Of a DNA stretch of 64,000 bases, positions 42,554 to 54,494 are shown one piece after another. Both the position numbers and the translations under genes were made by a program. Source of the stretch: Streptomyces sp. NBC_00443 (lineage in GTDB: Bacteria > Actinomycetota > Actinomycetes > Streptomycetales > Streptomycetaceae). Location: the NCBI RefSeq assembly GCF_036014175.1, contig NZ_CP107917.1:3038001-3102000 (forward strand), given 5' to 3'. Every line of letters begins with the position of its first letter. The first letter of the stretch is position 1. Below the pieces are notes generated by a model. That model ran no database searches. It worked only from the letters and a program-made list of their open reading frames with translations, and was not told where the DNA came from.

Positions 42554-43831
42554 TTACTGCTGCTGCGCCAGACGCTTGTTGAACTCGTCCTCGACCTGCT
42601 TGGCCGCCTCGGCCGGCGACTTACCGTTCAGCACGGCGGTCATGTACGTCTTGACCGGGTTGGGCGCGTTCTCCACGGCCGCCCACTCCGGGATCAGCGG
42701 CGTGGTGCCACCGCCCGCGGCGGCCGGCGCGGCGGCCTCGGCGACGGCGTTGCCCTTGAGGTTGGTCTGCAGCGCCTCCTTGTTCGGGATGACGCCGTTC
42801 TGCTTGGCGAGCTCGCCCTCGTACTGGTCGGACAGCGCGATCTTCAGGAACTCCTTGGCGAGCTCCTGCTTCTTGCTGCCCGCGGCGACGGCGAGGTTGG
42901 AGCCGCCCAGGAAGACGCCCTCGGGCTTGTCGGCCGTGGCACCCGGGATCGTGAAGTAGCCGATGTCCTGCTCGATCTTCTTGTTGGCCGCGATCGCCGT
43001 ACCGGCCTCCCAGCCCATGCCGATGAAGGCGCCGACGTTGCCCTTGGCGAAGACCTCGGCCTGCTGCGGGGTCGCCTCGTCCTTGTCCTTGGGCGCCTTG
43101 GACAGGGCCTGGAACTTCTTGTACGTCTCCATGGCGGCGGCGACCTTCGGGTCGTCCAGGTTGGAGACGTACTTGTCGCCGTCCTTCTTCACCAGCTCGG
43201 CGCCCTCACCGATGGTCAGGCCGACGAAGTGGTACCAGTTCTGGCCCGGCAGGTAGATGGGCTCGGCGTCGGTCTTCTCGCCGATCTGCTTGAGGTCGGC
43301 GTAGAACTCGTCCCGGGTCTTGGGGGTGTCCTTGATGCCGGCGTCGGCCCAGACCTTCTTGTTGTAGAGCACGACACGGTTGGCGAAGTACCACGGGGCG
43401 GCGTACTGCTTGCCGTCGAAGATGGAGGACTCGTTGAGGGACTCGGCCCAGTCGGCGCCGATCTCGGTCTTGAGGTCGGCGAGGTCGGCGAGGCCGCCGG
43501 TCTTGGCGTAGGCCGGGGTCTGGGTGTTGCCGATCTCGAAGACGTCCGGCGGGTTCTCCTCCGACAGGGCGGTGGTCAGCTTCTGCTGGATGCCGTTCCA
43601 CTGCTGGATCTCGAACTTGACCTTGGCCTTCGTCTTCTTCTCGAAGGCGGCCTGGACGTCCTTCTGCCACTGGTCCGGGGAGGATCCGTCCATCACCCAC
43701 ACCGTGAGCGTCTCGCCCGCGTAGCCGTCGGCCCCTGCCTTGTCCCCGCCGTCGCCGTTGTCGCCCCCGCACGCTGCCAGGGAGATCATCATGCCCGCGA
43801 CACCGATCGCGGATATCAGCTTGCGCTTCAC
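42554..43831 (-). CDS. dasA: Chitobiose-binding lipoprotein
   Basis: 425 residues from GTG 43831 (GGAGGGTGGC upstream). The signal ends in lipobox SLAAC with Cys21 acylated. The mature part is a family-1 sugar binder (ETLTVWVMDGSSPDQWQ, FEIQQWNGIQQKLTTALS, NPPDVFEIGNTQTPAYAKTGGLADL). It captures (GlcNAc)2 for DasBC. DasA is important for chitin sensing and sporulation in S. coelicolor. Two dre-like sites lie 70-110 bases upstream. Confidence 0.95.
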   Translation of the reverse strand: MKRKLISAIGVAGMMISLAACGGDNGDGGDKAGADGYAGETLTVWVMDGSSPDQWQKDVQAAFEKKTKAKVKFEIQQWNGIQQKLTTALSEENPPDVFEIGNTQTPAYAKTGGLADLADLKTEIGADWAESLNESSIFDGKQYAAPWYFANRVVLYNKKVWADAGIKDTPKTRDEFYADLKQIGEKTDAEPIYLPGQNWYHFVGLTIGEGAELVKKDGDKYVSNLDDPKVAAAMETYKKFQALSKAPKDKDEATPQQAEVFAKGNVGAFIGMGWEAGTAIAANKKIEQDIGYFTIPGATADKPEGVFLGGSNLAVAAGSKKQELAKEFLKIALSDQYEGELAKQNGVIPNKEALQTNLKGNAVAEAAAPAAAGGGTTPLIPEWAAVENAPNPVKTYMTAVLNGKSPAEAAKQVEDEFNKRLAQQQ

Positions 43832-43900
43832 GCCACCCTCCTCAGGGATGCCACAAACCCCCCTGCCTCCCCGCACGAGCGTTGGGCCGGGACCTGGACC

Positions 43901-43940
43901 AATGGTGTAGACCAGTAGGGGGAGCTTGGACCAGACCAGA
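43901..43940. promoter_or_regulatory. Two dre-like sites upstream of dasA
   Basis: AATGGTGTAGACCAGT (43901-43916) matches dre at 13 of 16 positions. CTTGGACCAGACCAGA (43925-43940) is weaker (10 of 16), 24 bases away. Confidence 0.82.
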
Positions 43941-44048
43941 AAGCGTGTCAAGGGGCACGGAAAGGGGCCTGACCAGCCGTTATGCGACCTACATATGAAG
44001 GAACCTTTAAGTAAGAAGCCAGCGAAAACACCGACGCCGGAGTAGTCT

Positions 44049-44917
<869 letters not shown>

Positions 44918-44932
44918 GCCCGCCCGGGAAGG

Positions 44933-44974
44933 TGAAGGGGCGACACCTGAAGGGGCGACACGTGAAGGGACAAC
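44933..44974. repeat. Three tandem 15-base repeats between dasR and cstA
   Basis: TGAAGGGGCGACAC occurs at 44933-44946 and 44948-44961, with a degenerate third copy from 44963 (TGAAGGGACAAC). Confidence 0.85.
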
Positions 44975-45054
44975 TACTCCCGCACGCGGTGTAGCGCGTC
45001 TCCTCAACCTGCTCTACGTTCCTCCCGTCGCCGCATGGACGGGAGGACCACCCG

Positions 45055-47211
<2,157 letters not shown>

Positions 47212-47508
47212 TGTGCGCTGGTACGTGCGGGAGTTGACCGACGAGTCGGCATACGACCGCTATGTCACCCACGTACGGCATGAGCACCCGGACGCGGAAG
47301 TGCCCTCGCGGCGCGCGTTCGAGCGGATGCGGACGGACCGTCAGGAAGCAGATCCACGCCAGGGGTTCCGCTGCTGCTGAGCGCCCCCTCGGCGTACACA
47401 CCAATCCTCCACATCCGATATGCGGACAGGGTCTTCCGCTGTCGTTGCACCGTCACCTACATTGCCCGGGCGTTTCTCAGGTGATCAGTGAGGGGACGGA
47501 GCCGTCAG

Positions 47509-47775
47509 ATGTCAGATGCCCCAGAAGTGAACAGAGAGCCGGTGGTGACACCCGTAAGGGTCGTCATCGGACTCTGCCTCGTCGCGCCCTTCGTGGCGAT
47601 GCTGTGGGTCGGTTCGTATGCCAAGACCGATCCGGCGTTCGCCGGCATCCCGTTCTTCTACTGGTACCAGATGCTGTGGGTCCTGCTCTCCACGCTGCTG
47701 ACGATGATCGCGTACAAGCTGTGGCAGCGTGACCAGCGCGGCCGCGCCTCCCAGAAGGGCGGTGCGTCGGAATGA
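47509..47775 (+). CDS. DUF3311 protein, small subunit of the symporter
   Basis: 88 residues from ATG 47509. Two TM helices (about 16-36 and 48-68) flank a conserved FAGIPFFYWYQMLWV. DUF3311 proteins are encoded immediately before SSS-family symporters and are thought to be an accessory subunit. The next ATG overlaps the stop (ATGA). Confidence 0.88.
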   Translation: MSDAPEVNREPVVTPVRVVIGLCLVAPFVAMLWVGSYAKTDPAFAGIPFFYWYQMLWVLLSTLLTMIAYKLWQRDQRGRASQKGGASE

Positions 47776-49400
47776 ACGACGGCGTGAACGGCGTCGCACT
47801 CGGCGTCTTCATCTTCTTCTTCCTGGCCGTCACGGTCATGGGCTTCCTGGCCGCGCGCTGGCGCAAGGCCGAGAACGAGCAAAGCCTCGACGAATGGGGA
47901 CTGGGCGGCCGGTCGTTCGGTACCTGGGTCACCTGGTTCCTGCTCGGCGGCGACCTGTACACGGCGTACACGTTCGTCGCCGTACCCGCGGCGATCTACG
48001 CGGCGGGCGCGGCCGGCTTCTTCGCCGTGCCGTACACGATCCTCGTCTACCCCCTGATCTTCACGTTCCTGCCCCGCCTGTGGTCGGTCTCCCACAAGCA
48101 CGGCTATGTGACGACCTCGGACTTCGTGCGAGGCCGCTTCGGCTCGAAGAGCCTGTCGCTGGCGGTGGCCGTCACCGGCATCCTGGCGACGATGCCGTAC
48201 ATCGCGCTCCAGCTCGTCGGCATCCAGGCCGTGCTGGACGTGATGGGCGTCGGCGGCGGCGAGGACACGAACTGGTTCATCAAGGACCTCCCGCTGCTCA
48301 TCGCCTTCGGTGTGCTGGCCGCGTACACCTACTCCTCGGGCCTGCGCGCGCCCGCGCTGATCGCGTTCGTGAAGGACACGCTGATCTACATCGTCATCGC
48401 GGTGGCGATCATCTACATCCCGATCAAGCTCGGCGGCTTCGACGAGATCTTCGCCAAGGCGGGCGAGGCGTACAGCCAGACCAACCCGGCCACGGGTGCG
48501 CCGCGCGGTGCGCTGGTGCCGGGCGAGGCGGGGCAGTGGACGTACGCCACGCTGGCGCTGGGCTCCGCACTCGCGCTGTTCATGTACCCGCACTCGATCA
48601 CCGCGACGCTGTCCTCGCGCAGCCGTGAGGTGATCCGCCGCAACACCACGATCCTGCCGCTGTACTCCCTGATGCTGGGCCTCCTGGCGCTGCTGGGCTT
48701 CATGGCGATCGCGGCCGGCATCAAGGTGCAGAACGGCCAGCTGGCCATTCCCCAGCTGTTCGAGACCATGTTCCCGTCCTGGTTCGCGGGCGTCGCCTTC
48801 GCGGCGATCGGCATCGGCGCGCTGGTGCCGGCGGCGATCATGTCGATCGCGGCTGCGAACCTCTTCACCCGCAACATCTACAAGGACTTCATCAAGCCGG
48901 ACGCGACGCCCGCGCAGGAGACCAAGGTCTCCAAGATCGTGTCCCTGCTGGTGAAGGTGGGCGCGCTGGTCTTCGTCCTCACCATGGACAAGACGGTCGC
49001 CATCAACTTCCAGCTCCTGGGCGGCATCTGGATCCTGCAGACCTTCCCGGCCCTGGTCGGCGGCCTGTTCACGCGCTGGTTCCACCGCTGGGCCCTGCTG
49101 GCCGGCTGGGCGGTCGGCATGATCTACGGCACAGTCGCCGCGTACGGCGTCGCCTCCCCGACCCAGAAGCACTTCGGCGGCTCGGCGAAGGAGATCCCGG
49201 GCATCGGTGAGATCGGCTACATCGGCCTCACGGCGTTCGTGCTGAACGTGGTGGTGACGGTGGTCCTGACCTTCGTCCTGAAGGCCGCGAAGGCCCCGGA
49301 GGGCATCGACGAGACCAAGCCGGAGGACTACACGGCGGACGCCGGGGACCCGGGCGTCCAGGTCGAGCTGCCGCCGGCGACGGCGGGCACCTCGCACTAG
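47772..49400 (+). CDS. Sodium:solute symporter (monocarboxylate MctP-like)
   Basis: 542 residues with 13 predicted TM helices. SSS-family marks: SLDEWGLGGRSFGTWVTWFLLGGDLYTAYTF at TM1-2, TTSDFVRGRFGSKSLS, and the sodium-binding IGIGALVPAAIMSIAAANLFTRNIYKDFI. Relatives import pyruvate, lactate or acetate with sodium. The adjacency to cstA suggests a locus for short-chain acid recovery. Confidence 0.88.
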   Translation: MNDGVNGVALGVFIFFFLAVTVMGFLAARWRKAENEQSLDEWGLGGRSFGTWVTWFLLGGDLYTAYTFVAVPAAIYAAGAAGFFAVPYTILVYPLIFTFLPRLWSVSHKHGYVTTSDFVRGRFGSKSLSLAVAVTGILATMPYIALQLVGIQAVLDVMGVGGGEDTNWFIKDLPLLIAFGVLAAYTYSSGLRAPALIAFVKDTLIYIVIAVAIIYIPIKLGGFDEIFAKAGEAYSQTNPATGAPRGALVPGEAGQWTYATLALGSALALFMYPHSITATLSSRSREVIRRNTTILPLYSLMLGLLALLGFMAIAAGIKVQNGQLAIPQLFETMFPSWFAGVAFAAIGIGALVPAAIMSIAAANLFTRNIYKDFIKPDATPAQETKVSKIVSLLVKVGALVFVLTMDKTVAINFQLLGGIWILQTFPALVGGLFTRWFHRWALLAGWAVGMIYGTVAAYGVASPTQKHFGGSAKEIPGIGEIGYIGLTAFVLNVVVTVVLTFVLKAAKAPEGIDETKPEDYTADAGDPGVQVELPPATAGTSH

Positions 49401-49436
49401 CGCATCCCGAGGGCGCGACCAACCACGAACACCCCG

Positions 49437-49475
49437 CAGCGGGCCGCCGAGAGCACGACCTTCGGCGGCCCGCTG
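49437..49475 (+). terminator. Symporter terminator
   Basis: A 14-bp perfect stem (49437-49450 with 49462-49475) with an 11-base loop, 36 bases after the stop. Confidence 0.9.
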
Positions 49476-49523
49476 TCGTGCGTGACGACCGTGGTCGCCG
49501 ACATCACGCTCCTCACCCACAAG

Positions 49524-49592
49524 TTGACGCTGTGAAACCAGCGCGACACAACATCTGGGGGTGGCGTGGCGGGTGAGCACAAGATGTATGCT
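49524..49592 (+). promoter_or_regulatory. nrdABS promoter with two NrdR boxes
   Basis: A -35 TTGACG lies at 49524-49529. NrdR-box-like 16-mers occupy 49546-49561 (ACACAACATCTGGGGG) and 49577-49592 (GCACAAGATGTATGCT), exactly 31 bases apart, the usual three-turn spacing. The first would cover the -10. NrdR, an ATP/dATP-sensing repressor encoded elsewhere, should shut off the operon. Confidence 0.78.
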
Positions 49593-49720
49593 CGTGCTCG
49601 CTGTCGTCGCAGGGGAATCCGGTGCGAATCCGGAACTGTCCCGCAACGGTGTACTTGTGCATGTCTGTTCCCAGAACCGGCGTGCGCAGGAGTCAGTCCG
49701 AGGACCTGCCGACAGCGCGC
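49590..49720 (+). ncRNA. Cobalamin (adenosylcobalamin) riboswitch
   Basis: The core is unmistakable: GGGGAATCCGGTGCGAATCC (49612-49631), the ACTGTCCCGCAACGGTG strand that follows, and the 3' AGGAGTCAGTCCGAGGACCTGCC segment (49688-49710). It precedes nrdA. In S. coelicolor this riboswitch turns off the B12-independent class Ia reductase when B12 is plentiful and class II NrdJ can work. About 130 bases separate the aptamer from the start codon as expression platform. Confidence 0.95.
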
Positions 49721-49852
49721 CCGGCCAACCCGGCCGGTGCGCCCGACGTCCGGGCCTCGTGGAATGGGCCGGTGGACGCGACGCCGTGTGCGCTCGTGTG
49801 CTGCCCCCTGCCCTCGCCGAGGCCCCCGTGCCGAGCGAGGGAGAGCCCCCAC

Positions 49853-52240
49853 GTGACCATCGCGCCAGCAGACCCGGCCTCAGCCGTTCCGACCGTCCCC
49901 ACGGACGAGGACGCTCCGGGAACAGCCTTGCTGCGGACCCTGACCGAGCTGACCGCCGACCTCCCCGACGCCGACCCCGGCCGGGTCGCCGCCGCCGCGC
50001 TGCGCGGCCGGTCCGCGTTCGCGGACGAGGCGGAGCTGCGCGAGCTGGCCACCGAGGCGGCGGCCGGCCTGATCTCCGAGGACCCCGCCTACAGCAGGCT
50101 GGCCGCCCGGCTGCTGACCCTCTCCATCGCCGCCGAGGCCGCCTCGCAGGGCGTCACGTCCTTCACCGGGTCGGTCGCGGTCGGGCACCGCGAGGGCCTC
50201 ATCGCCGACCGGACCGCCGAGTTCGTGCGCCTGCACGCGGGCCGCCTCGACGCCCTGGTCGACACGGACGCCGACGACCGCTTCGGCTACTTCGGGCTGC
50301 GCACCCTGCACAGCCGCTACCTCCTGCGGCACCCCATCACCCGCAAGGTCGTCGAGACGCCCCAGTACTTCATGCTGCGCGTCGCCGCCGGTCTCGCCGA
50401 GGACGACACCGCCCGCTCGGTGGACGAAGTCGCCGCGCTCTACGGGCTCATGAGCCGCCTCGACTACCTCCCCTCCTCCCCCACCCTCTTCAACTCCGGC
50501 ACCCGGCACCCCCAGATGTCGTCCTGCTACCTCCTCGACTCCCCCAAGGACGAGCTGGACTCCATCTACGACCGCTACCACCAGGTCGCCCGCCTCTCCA
50601 AGCACGCCGGCGGCATCGGGCTGTCGTACTCCCGTATCCGCTCCCGGGGTTCGCTGATCCGCGGCACCAACGGCCACTCCAACGGCATCGTCCCGTTCCT
50701 GAAGACCCTCGACGCCTCGGTCGCCGCGGTGAACCAGGGCGGCCGGCGCAAGGGTGCCGCAGCGGTGTACCTGGAGACCTGGCACTCCGACATCGAGGAG
50801 TTCCTGGAGCTGCGCGACAACACCGGTGAGGACGCCCGCCGTACGCACAACCTGAACCTGGCGCACTGGGTCCCGGACGAGTTCATGCGCCGGGTCAACG
50901 CCGACGAGCCGTGGTCGCTGTTCTCGCCGTCGGACGTGCCGGATCTCGTCGACCTGTGGGGCGAGGAGTTCGAAGCGGCGTACCGCAAGGCGGAGGCTGC
51001 CGGGCTCGCGAAGAAGACCATCCCCGCCCGTGACCTCTACGGCCGCATGATGCGCACCCTCGCGCAGACCGGCAACGGCTGGATGACCTTCAAGGACGCC
51101 GCCAACCGCACCGCCAACCAGACGGCCCTGCCGGGCCATGTCGTCCACTCCTCCAACCTCTGCACGGAGATCCTGGAGGTCACGGACGACGGGGAGACGG
51201 CGGTCTGCAACCTGGGGTCGGTCAACCTCGGCGCCTTCGTGAACACGATGACCGGCGACATCGACTGGGAGCGGCTCGACGCCACCGTCCGCACGGCCGT
51301 CACGTTCCTCGACCGGGTCGTCGACATCAACTTCTACCCGACCGAGCAGGCGGGCCGGTCGAACTCCAAGTGGCGGCCGGTCGGACTCGGCGCGATGGGC
51401 CTGCAGGACGTCTTCTTCAAACTGCGCCTGCCCTTCGACTCGGCCGAGGCGAAAGCCCTGTCCGCCCGGATCGCCGAGCGCATCATGCTCGCCGCCTACG
51501 AGGCATCCACCGACCTCGCCGAGCGCAACGGACCGCTGCCGGCCTGGGAGAAGACCCGTACCGCCCGAGGTGTCCTGCACCCCGACCACTACGGCGTCGA
51601 GCTGACCTGGCCGGAGCGCTGGGCGGCCCTGCGCAGCCGTATCGCCACCACCGGCATGCGCAACTCCCTCCTCCTCGCCATCGCGCCCACCGCGACCATC
51701 GCGTCGATCGCCGGTGTCTACGAGTGCATCGAGCCGCAGGTCTCCAACCTGTTCAAGCGCGAGACGCTCTCCGGCGAGTTCCTCCAGGTCAACTCCTACC
51801 TGGTCAACGAGCTCAAGGCGCTCGGCGTCTGGGACGCCCGCACCCGTGAGGCGCTGCGCGAAGCGAACGGCTCGGTGCAGGAGTTCGCCTGGATCCCCGA
51901 GGACGTACGGCGGCTCTACCGCACGGCGTGGGAGATCCCGCAGCGCGGCCTGATCGACATGGCGGCGCAGCGGACCCCGTTCCTCGACCAGGCCCAGTCC
52001 CTGAACCTGTTCCTGGAGACGCCGACCATCGGCAAGCTCTCCTCGATGTACGCGTACGCCTGGAAGTCGGGCCTGAAGACGACGTACTACCTGCGCTCGC
52101 GCCCGGCGACCCGCATCGCCCGCGCCGCCCAGGGCCAGGCCGCCCAGCCCGAGAAGACCATCCCCGTCCAGCAGGTCGCCGAGCCCGACGCCGTCGCCTG
52201 CTCCCTGGAAAACCCCGAGTCCTGCGAGGCCTGCCAGTAA
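49853..52240 (+). CDS. nrdA: Class Ia ribonucleotide reductase large subunit
   Basis: 795 residues from GTG 49853 (GAGGGAGAG upstream). It reduces ribonucleotides to deoxyribonucleotides. Markers are PSSPTLFNSGTRHPQMSSCYLLD (active-site Cys), SNLCTEI and AVCNLGSVNLGAFV (catalytic Cys and Asn), FYPTEQAGRSNSKWRPVGLGAMG, and a mobile C-terminal redox pair CEAC. The upstream frame as far as 49622 lies in the riboswitch and is not coding. Its TAA overlaps the nrdB ATG. Confidence 0.95.
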   Translation: MTIAPADPASAVPTVPTDEDAPGTALLRTLTELTADLPDADPGRVAAAALRGRSAFADEAELRELATEAAAGLISEDPAYSRLAARLLTLSIAAEAASQGVTSFTGSVAVGHREGLIADRTAEFVRLHAGRLDALVDTDADDRFGYFGLRTLHSRYLLRHPITRKVVETPQYFMLRVAAGLAEDDTARSVDEVAALYGLMSRLDYLPSSPTLFNSGTRHPQMSSCYLLDSPKDELDSIYDRYHQVARLSKHAGGIGLSYSRIRSRGSLIRGTNGHSNGIVPFLKTLDASVAAVNQGGRRKGAAAVYLETWHSDIEEFLELRDNTGEDARRTHNLNLAHWVPDEFMRRVNADEPWSLFSPSDVPDLVDLWGEEFEAAYRKAEAAGLAKKTIPARDLYGRMMRTLAQTGNGWMTFKDAANRTANQTALPGHVVHSSNLCTEILEVTDDGETAVCNLGSVNLGAFVNTMTGDIDWERLDATVRTAVTFLDRVVDINFYPTEQAGRSNSKWRPVGLGAMGLQDVFFKLRLPFDSAEAKALSARIAERIMLAAYEASTDLAERNGPLPAWEKTRTARGVLHPDHYGVELTWPERWAALRSRIATTGMRNSLLLAIAPTATIASIAGVYECIEPQVSNLFKRETLSGEFLQVNSYLVNELKALGVWDARTREALREANGSVQEFAWIPEDVRRLYRTAWEIPQRGLIDMAAQRTPFLDQAQSLNLFLETPTIGKLSSMYAYAWKSGLKTTYYLRSRPATRIARAAQGQAAQPEKTIPVQQVAEPDAVACSLENPESCEACQ

Positions 52241-53253
52241 TGACCAGCCGTAACACCAACCTTCTCGACCCGGGCTTCGAGCTGACCCTGCGCCCCATGC
52301 GCTACCCGGACTTCTACGAGCGCTACCGGGACGCCATCAAGAACACCTGGACCGTGGAGGAGGTCGACCTCCACTCGGACGTCGCCGACCTGGCGAAGCT
52401 CTCCGAGGGCGAGCAGCACATGATCGGCCGGCTGGTCGCGTTCTTCGCGACGGGCGACTCGATCGTGGCGAACAACCTGGTGCTGACGCTCTACAAGCAC
52501 ATCAACTCCCCCGAGGCGCGCCTGTACCTCAGCAGGCAGCTCTTCGAGGAGGCCGTGCACGTCCAGTTCTACTTGACGCTGCTGGACACCTACCTCCCCG
52601 ACCCGAAGGACAGGGCGGCGGCCTTCGACGCCGTCGAGAACATCCCGTCCATCCGCGAGAAGGCCGAGTTCTGCTTCAAGTGGATCAACGAGGTCGAGAA
52701 GCTGGACCGCCTGGAGACCAAGGCCGACCGGCGTCGCTTCCTGCTCAACCTGATCTGCTTCGCCGCGTGCATCGAGGGCCTGTTCTTCTACGGCGCCTTC
52801 GCGTACGTCTACTGGTTCCGCAGCCGTGGCCTGCTGCACGGCCTCGCGACCGGCACCAACTGGGTGTTCCGCGACGAGACGATGCACATGAGCTTCGCCT
52901 TCGACGTGGTCGACACCGTCCGCAAGGAGGAGCCGGAGCTGTTCGACGACCAGCTCGAGCAGGAGGTCACCGACATGCTGAGGGAGGCCGTCGAGGCCGA
53001 GCTGCAGTTCGCGCGCGACCTGTGTGGTGACGGCCTCCCGGGGATGAACACCGCCTCGATGCGGCAGTACCTGGAGTGTGTCGCCGATCAGCGTCTGACG
53101 CGTCTCGGCTTCGCTCCGGTGTACGGCTCCGAGAACCCCTTCTCCTTCATGGAGCTCCAGGGCGTTCAGGAGTTGACCAACTTCTTCGAGCGGCGGCCCT
53201 CGGCGTACCAGGTGGCGGTGGAGGGCACCGTCGACCTGGACGAGGACTTCTGA
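52240..53253 (+). CDS. nrdB: Class Ia ribonucleotide reductase small (radical) subunit
   Basis: 337 residues; ATG 52240 overlaps the nrdA stop (TAATG). Di-iron ligands: SEGEQHMIGR, LFEEAVHVQFYLTLLDTYL (EExxH) and FRDETMHMSF (ExxH), with IEGLFFYGAF between. It houses the di-iron/tyrosyl radical that activates NrdA. The last 88 bases overlap an opposite-strand small gene. Confidence 0.95.
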   Translation: MTSRNTNLLDPGFELTLRPMRYPDFYERYRDAIKNTWTVEEVDLHSDVADLAKLSEGEQHMIGRLVAFFATGDSIVANNLVLTLYKHINSPEARLYLSRQLFEEAVHVQFYLTLLDTYLPDPKDRAAAFDAVENIPSIREKAEFCFKWINEVEKLDRLETKADRRRFLLNLICFAACIEGLFFYGAFAYVYWFRSRGLLHGLATGTNWVFRDETMHMSFAFDVVDTVRKEEPELFDDQLEQEVTDMLREAVEAELQFARDLCGDGLPGMNTASMRQYLECVADQRLTRLGFAPVYGSENPFSFMELQGVQELTNFFERRPSAYQVAVEGTVDLDEDF

Positions 53254-53405
53254 GCCTCGGCCTCGTCGCGCTCCTGGGCCTCCCTGATCTGACGGTCGAT
53301 GCGCCGGTCGCGCACCGCGCCGATCAGTGACGGGAGAGCCAGGAGCACGAACATCCCGAGGACGACGATCATGGCGAGCAGTGTCTGTGTCTGGTCTGCA
53401 GTCAT
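53166..53405 (-). CDS. Possible small one-TM protein antisense to the nrdB 3' end
   Basis: 79 residues. The first 30 residues form a convincing TM helix (LLAMIVVLGMFVLLALPSLIG) followed by a charged helix (RDRRIDRQIREAQERDEAEAQ). The C-terminal 30 residues overlap nrdB in antisense and look non-conserved. TM plus charged-helix layout supports a real gene, but the ribosome site is weak and the overlap argues for caution. Confidence 0.5.
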   Translation of the reverse strand: MTADQTQTLLAMIVVLGMFVLLALPSLIGAVRDRRIDRQIREAQERDEAEAQKSSSRSTVPSTATWYAEGRRSKKLVNS

Positions 53406-53441
53406 GACACCACTGTCGCTCCGTACACTCCTTACGAACAG

Positions 53442-53496
53442 TGGCAGGACTGCCGCACGCCCTCGATTTACTGCCAGCTTCGAGGCACACTGGCAG
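53442..53496 (+). promoter_or_regulatory. TGGCAG hexamers before nrdS
   Basis: TGGCAG at 53442-53447, its complement CTGCCA at 53471-53476, and TGGCAG again at 53491-53496, with CTGCCAG/CTGGCAG forming an inverted pair (53471-53477/53490-53496) directly before ATG 53498. They resemble AdpA-type half sites and may bind NrdS. Confidence 0.5.
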
Positions 53497-53497
53497 C

Positions 53498-54463
53498 ATG
53501 CTGAACAACGTCGCCGCCGTCCTCCTCGACGGTGTACATCTCTTTGAAATGGGCGTCGTCTGCGAGGTGTTCGGCATCGACCGCAGCGACGAGGGGCTGC
53601 CGACCTACGATTTCGCGGTCGTCTCGGCGGAGGGACCGACGCTGGGCACCCATGTCGGCGGACTCACCGTCTCCACGCCGTACGGCCTGGAGCGGCTGGA
53701 GGAGGCCGACCTGATCGCGGTACCGGCCGGCCGCGAGTACGTCACCCGTGACTATCCGCCCGAACTGCTGGATGCCCTGGTCAGGGCCGTCGAGCGGGGT
53801 GCGCGGGTGCTGAGCGTGTGCTCCGGCGTCTTCGCGCTGGGTGCCGCGGGACTGCTCGACGGGCGGCGGTGCAGTGTGCACTGGCGGCACGCCGGGGAAC
53901 TGTCCCTGCGGCACCCGGGGGCCATCGTCGAGCCGGACGTGCTGTACGTCGACGAGGGGCCGGTGATCACCAGCGCCGGCACCGCCGCCGGCATCGACGC
54001 CTGTCTGCACATCGTGCGCCAGGAGCAGGGGCCCGAGGTCGCCAACAAGATCGCCCGGCGCATGGTGGTGCCGCCGCACCGGGACGGCGGGCAGGCCCAG
54101 TACATCGAGCGCCCGCTGCCCCGCTCCCAGTGCGACACGGTCGGCGAGGTGCTGACCTGGATGGAACGCCACCTCGACGAGGACCTCACCGTCGAGCAGC
54201 TCGCCGAGCGTGCGCTGATGTCCCCGCGCACCTTCGCCCGCCGCTTCCAGCAGGAGACCGGCACGACCCCCTACCGCTGGATCCTGCGCCAGCGCGTGCT
54301 GCTGGCGCAGGAGTTGCTGGAGGCGACGGACGAGACGGTGGACGCGATCGCGAGTCGAACAGGGTTCGGAACCGCGGCCGCGCTGCGCCACCAGTTCGTA
54401 CGTGCCCTGGGGACGACCCCGAACGCCTACCGACGGACGTTCCAGGGGCCGAACGCGGCCTGA
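53498..54463 (+). CDS. nrdS: AraC/GlxA-type regulator NrdS
   Basis: 321 residues from ATG 53498. An N-terminal DJ-1/PfpI-like domain (about 1-170; VAAVLLDGVHLFEMGVVCEVFGID, and VLSVCSGVFALGAAGLLDGRR with the elbow Cys) precedes two AraC HTHs (about 220-320, DLTVEQLAERALMSPRTFARRFQQETGTTPYRWILRQR). It is related to AdpA in layout. I recall it as the third gene of nrdABS in S. coelicolor, of unknown target and dispensable. No ribosome site is evident. Confidence 0.88.
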   Translation: MLNNVAAVLLDGVHLFEMGVVCEVFGIDRSDEGLPTYDFAVVSAEGPTLGTHVGGLTVSTPYGLERLEEADLIAVPAGREYVTRDYPPELLDALVRAVERGARVLSVCSGVFALGAAGLLDGRRCSVHWRHAGELSLRHPGAIVEPDVLYVDEGPVITSAGTAAGIDACLHIVRQEQGPEVANKIARRMVVPPHRDGGQAQYIERPLPRSQCDTVGEVLTWMERHLDEDLTVEQLAERALMSPRTFARRFQQETGTTPYRWILRQRVLLAQELLEATDETVDAIASRTGFGTAAALRHQFVRALGTTPNAYRRTFQGPNAA

Positions 54464-54494
54464 GCCGTCCCGGGCGGCACCGGTCCCGGCAGCG

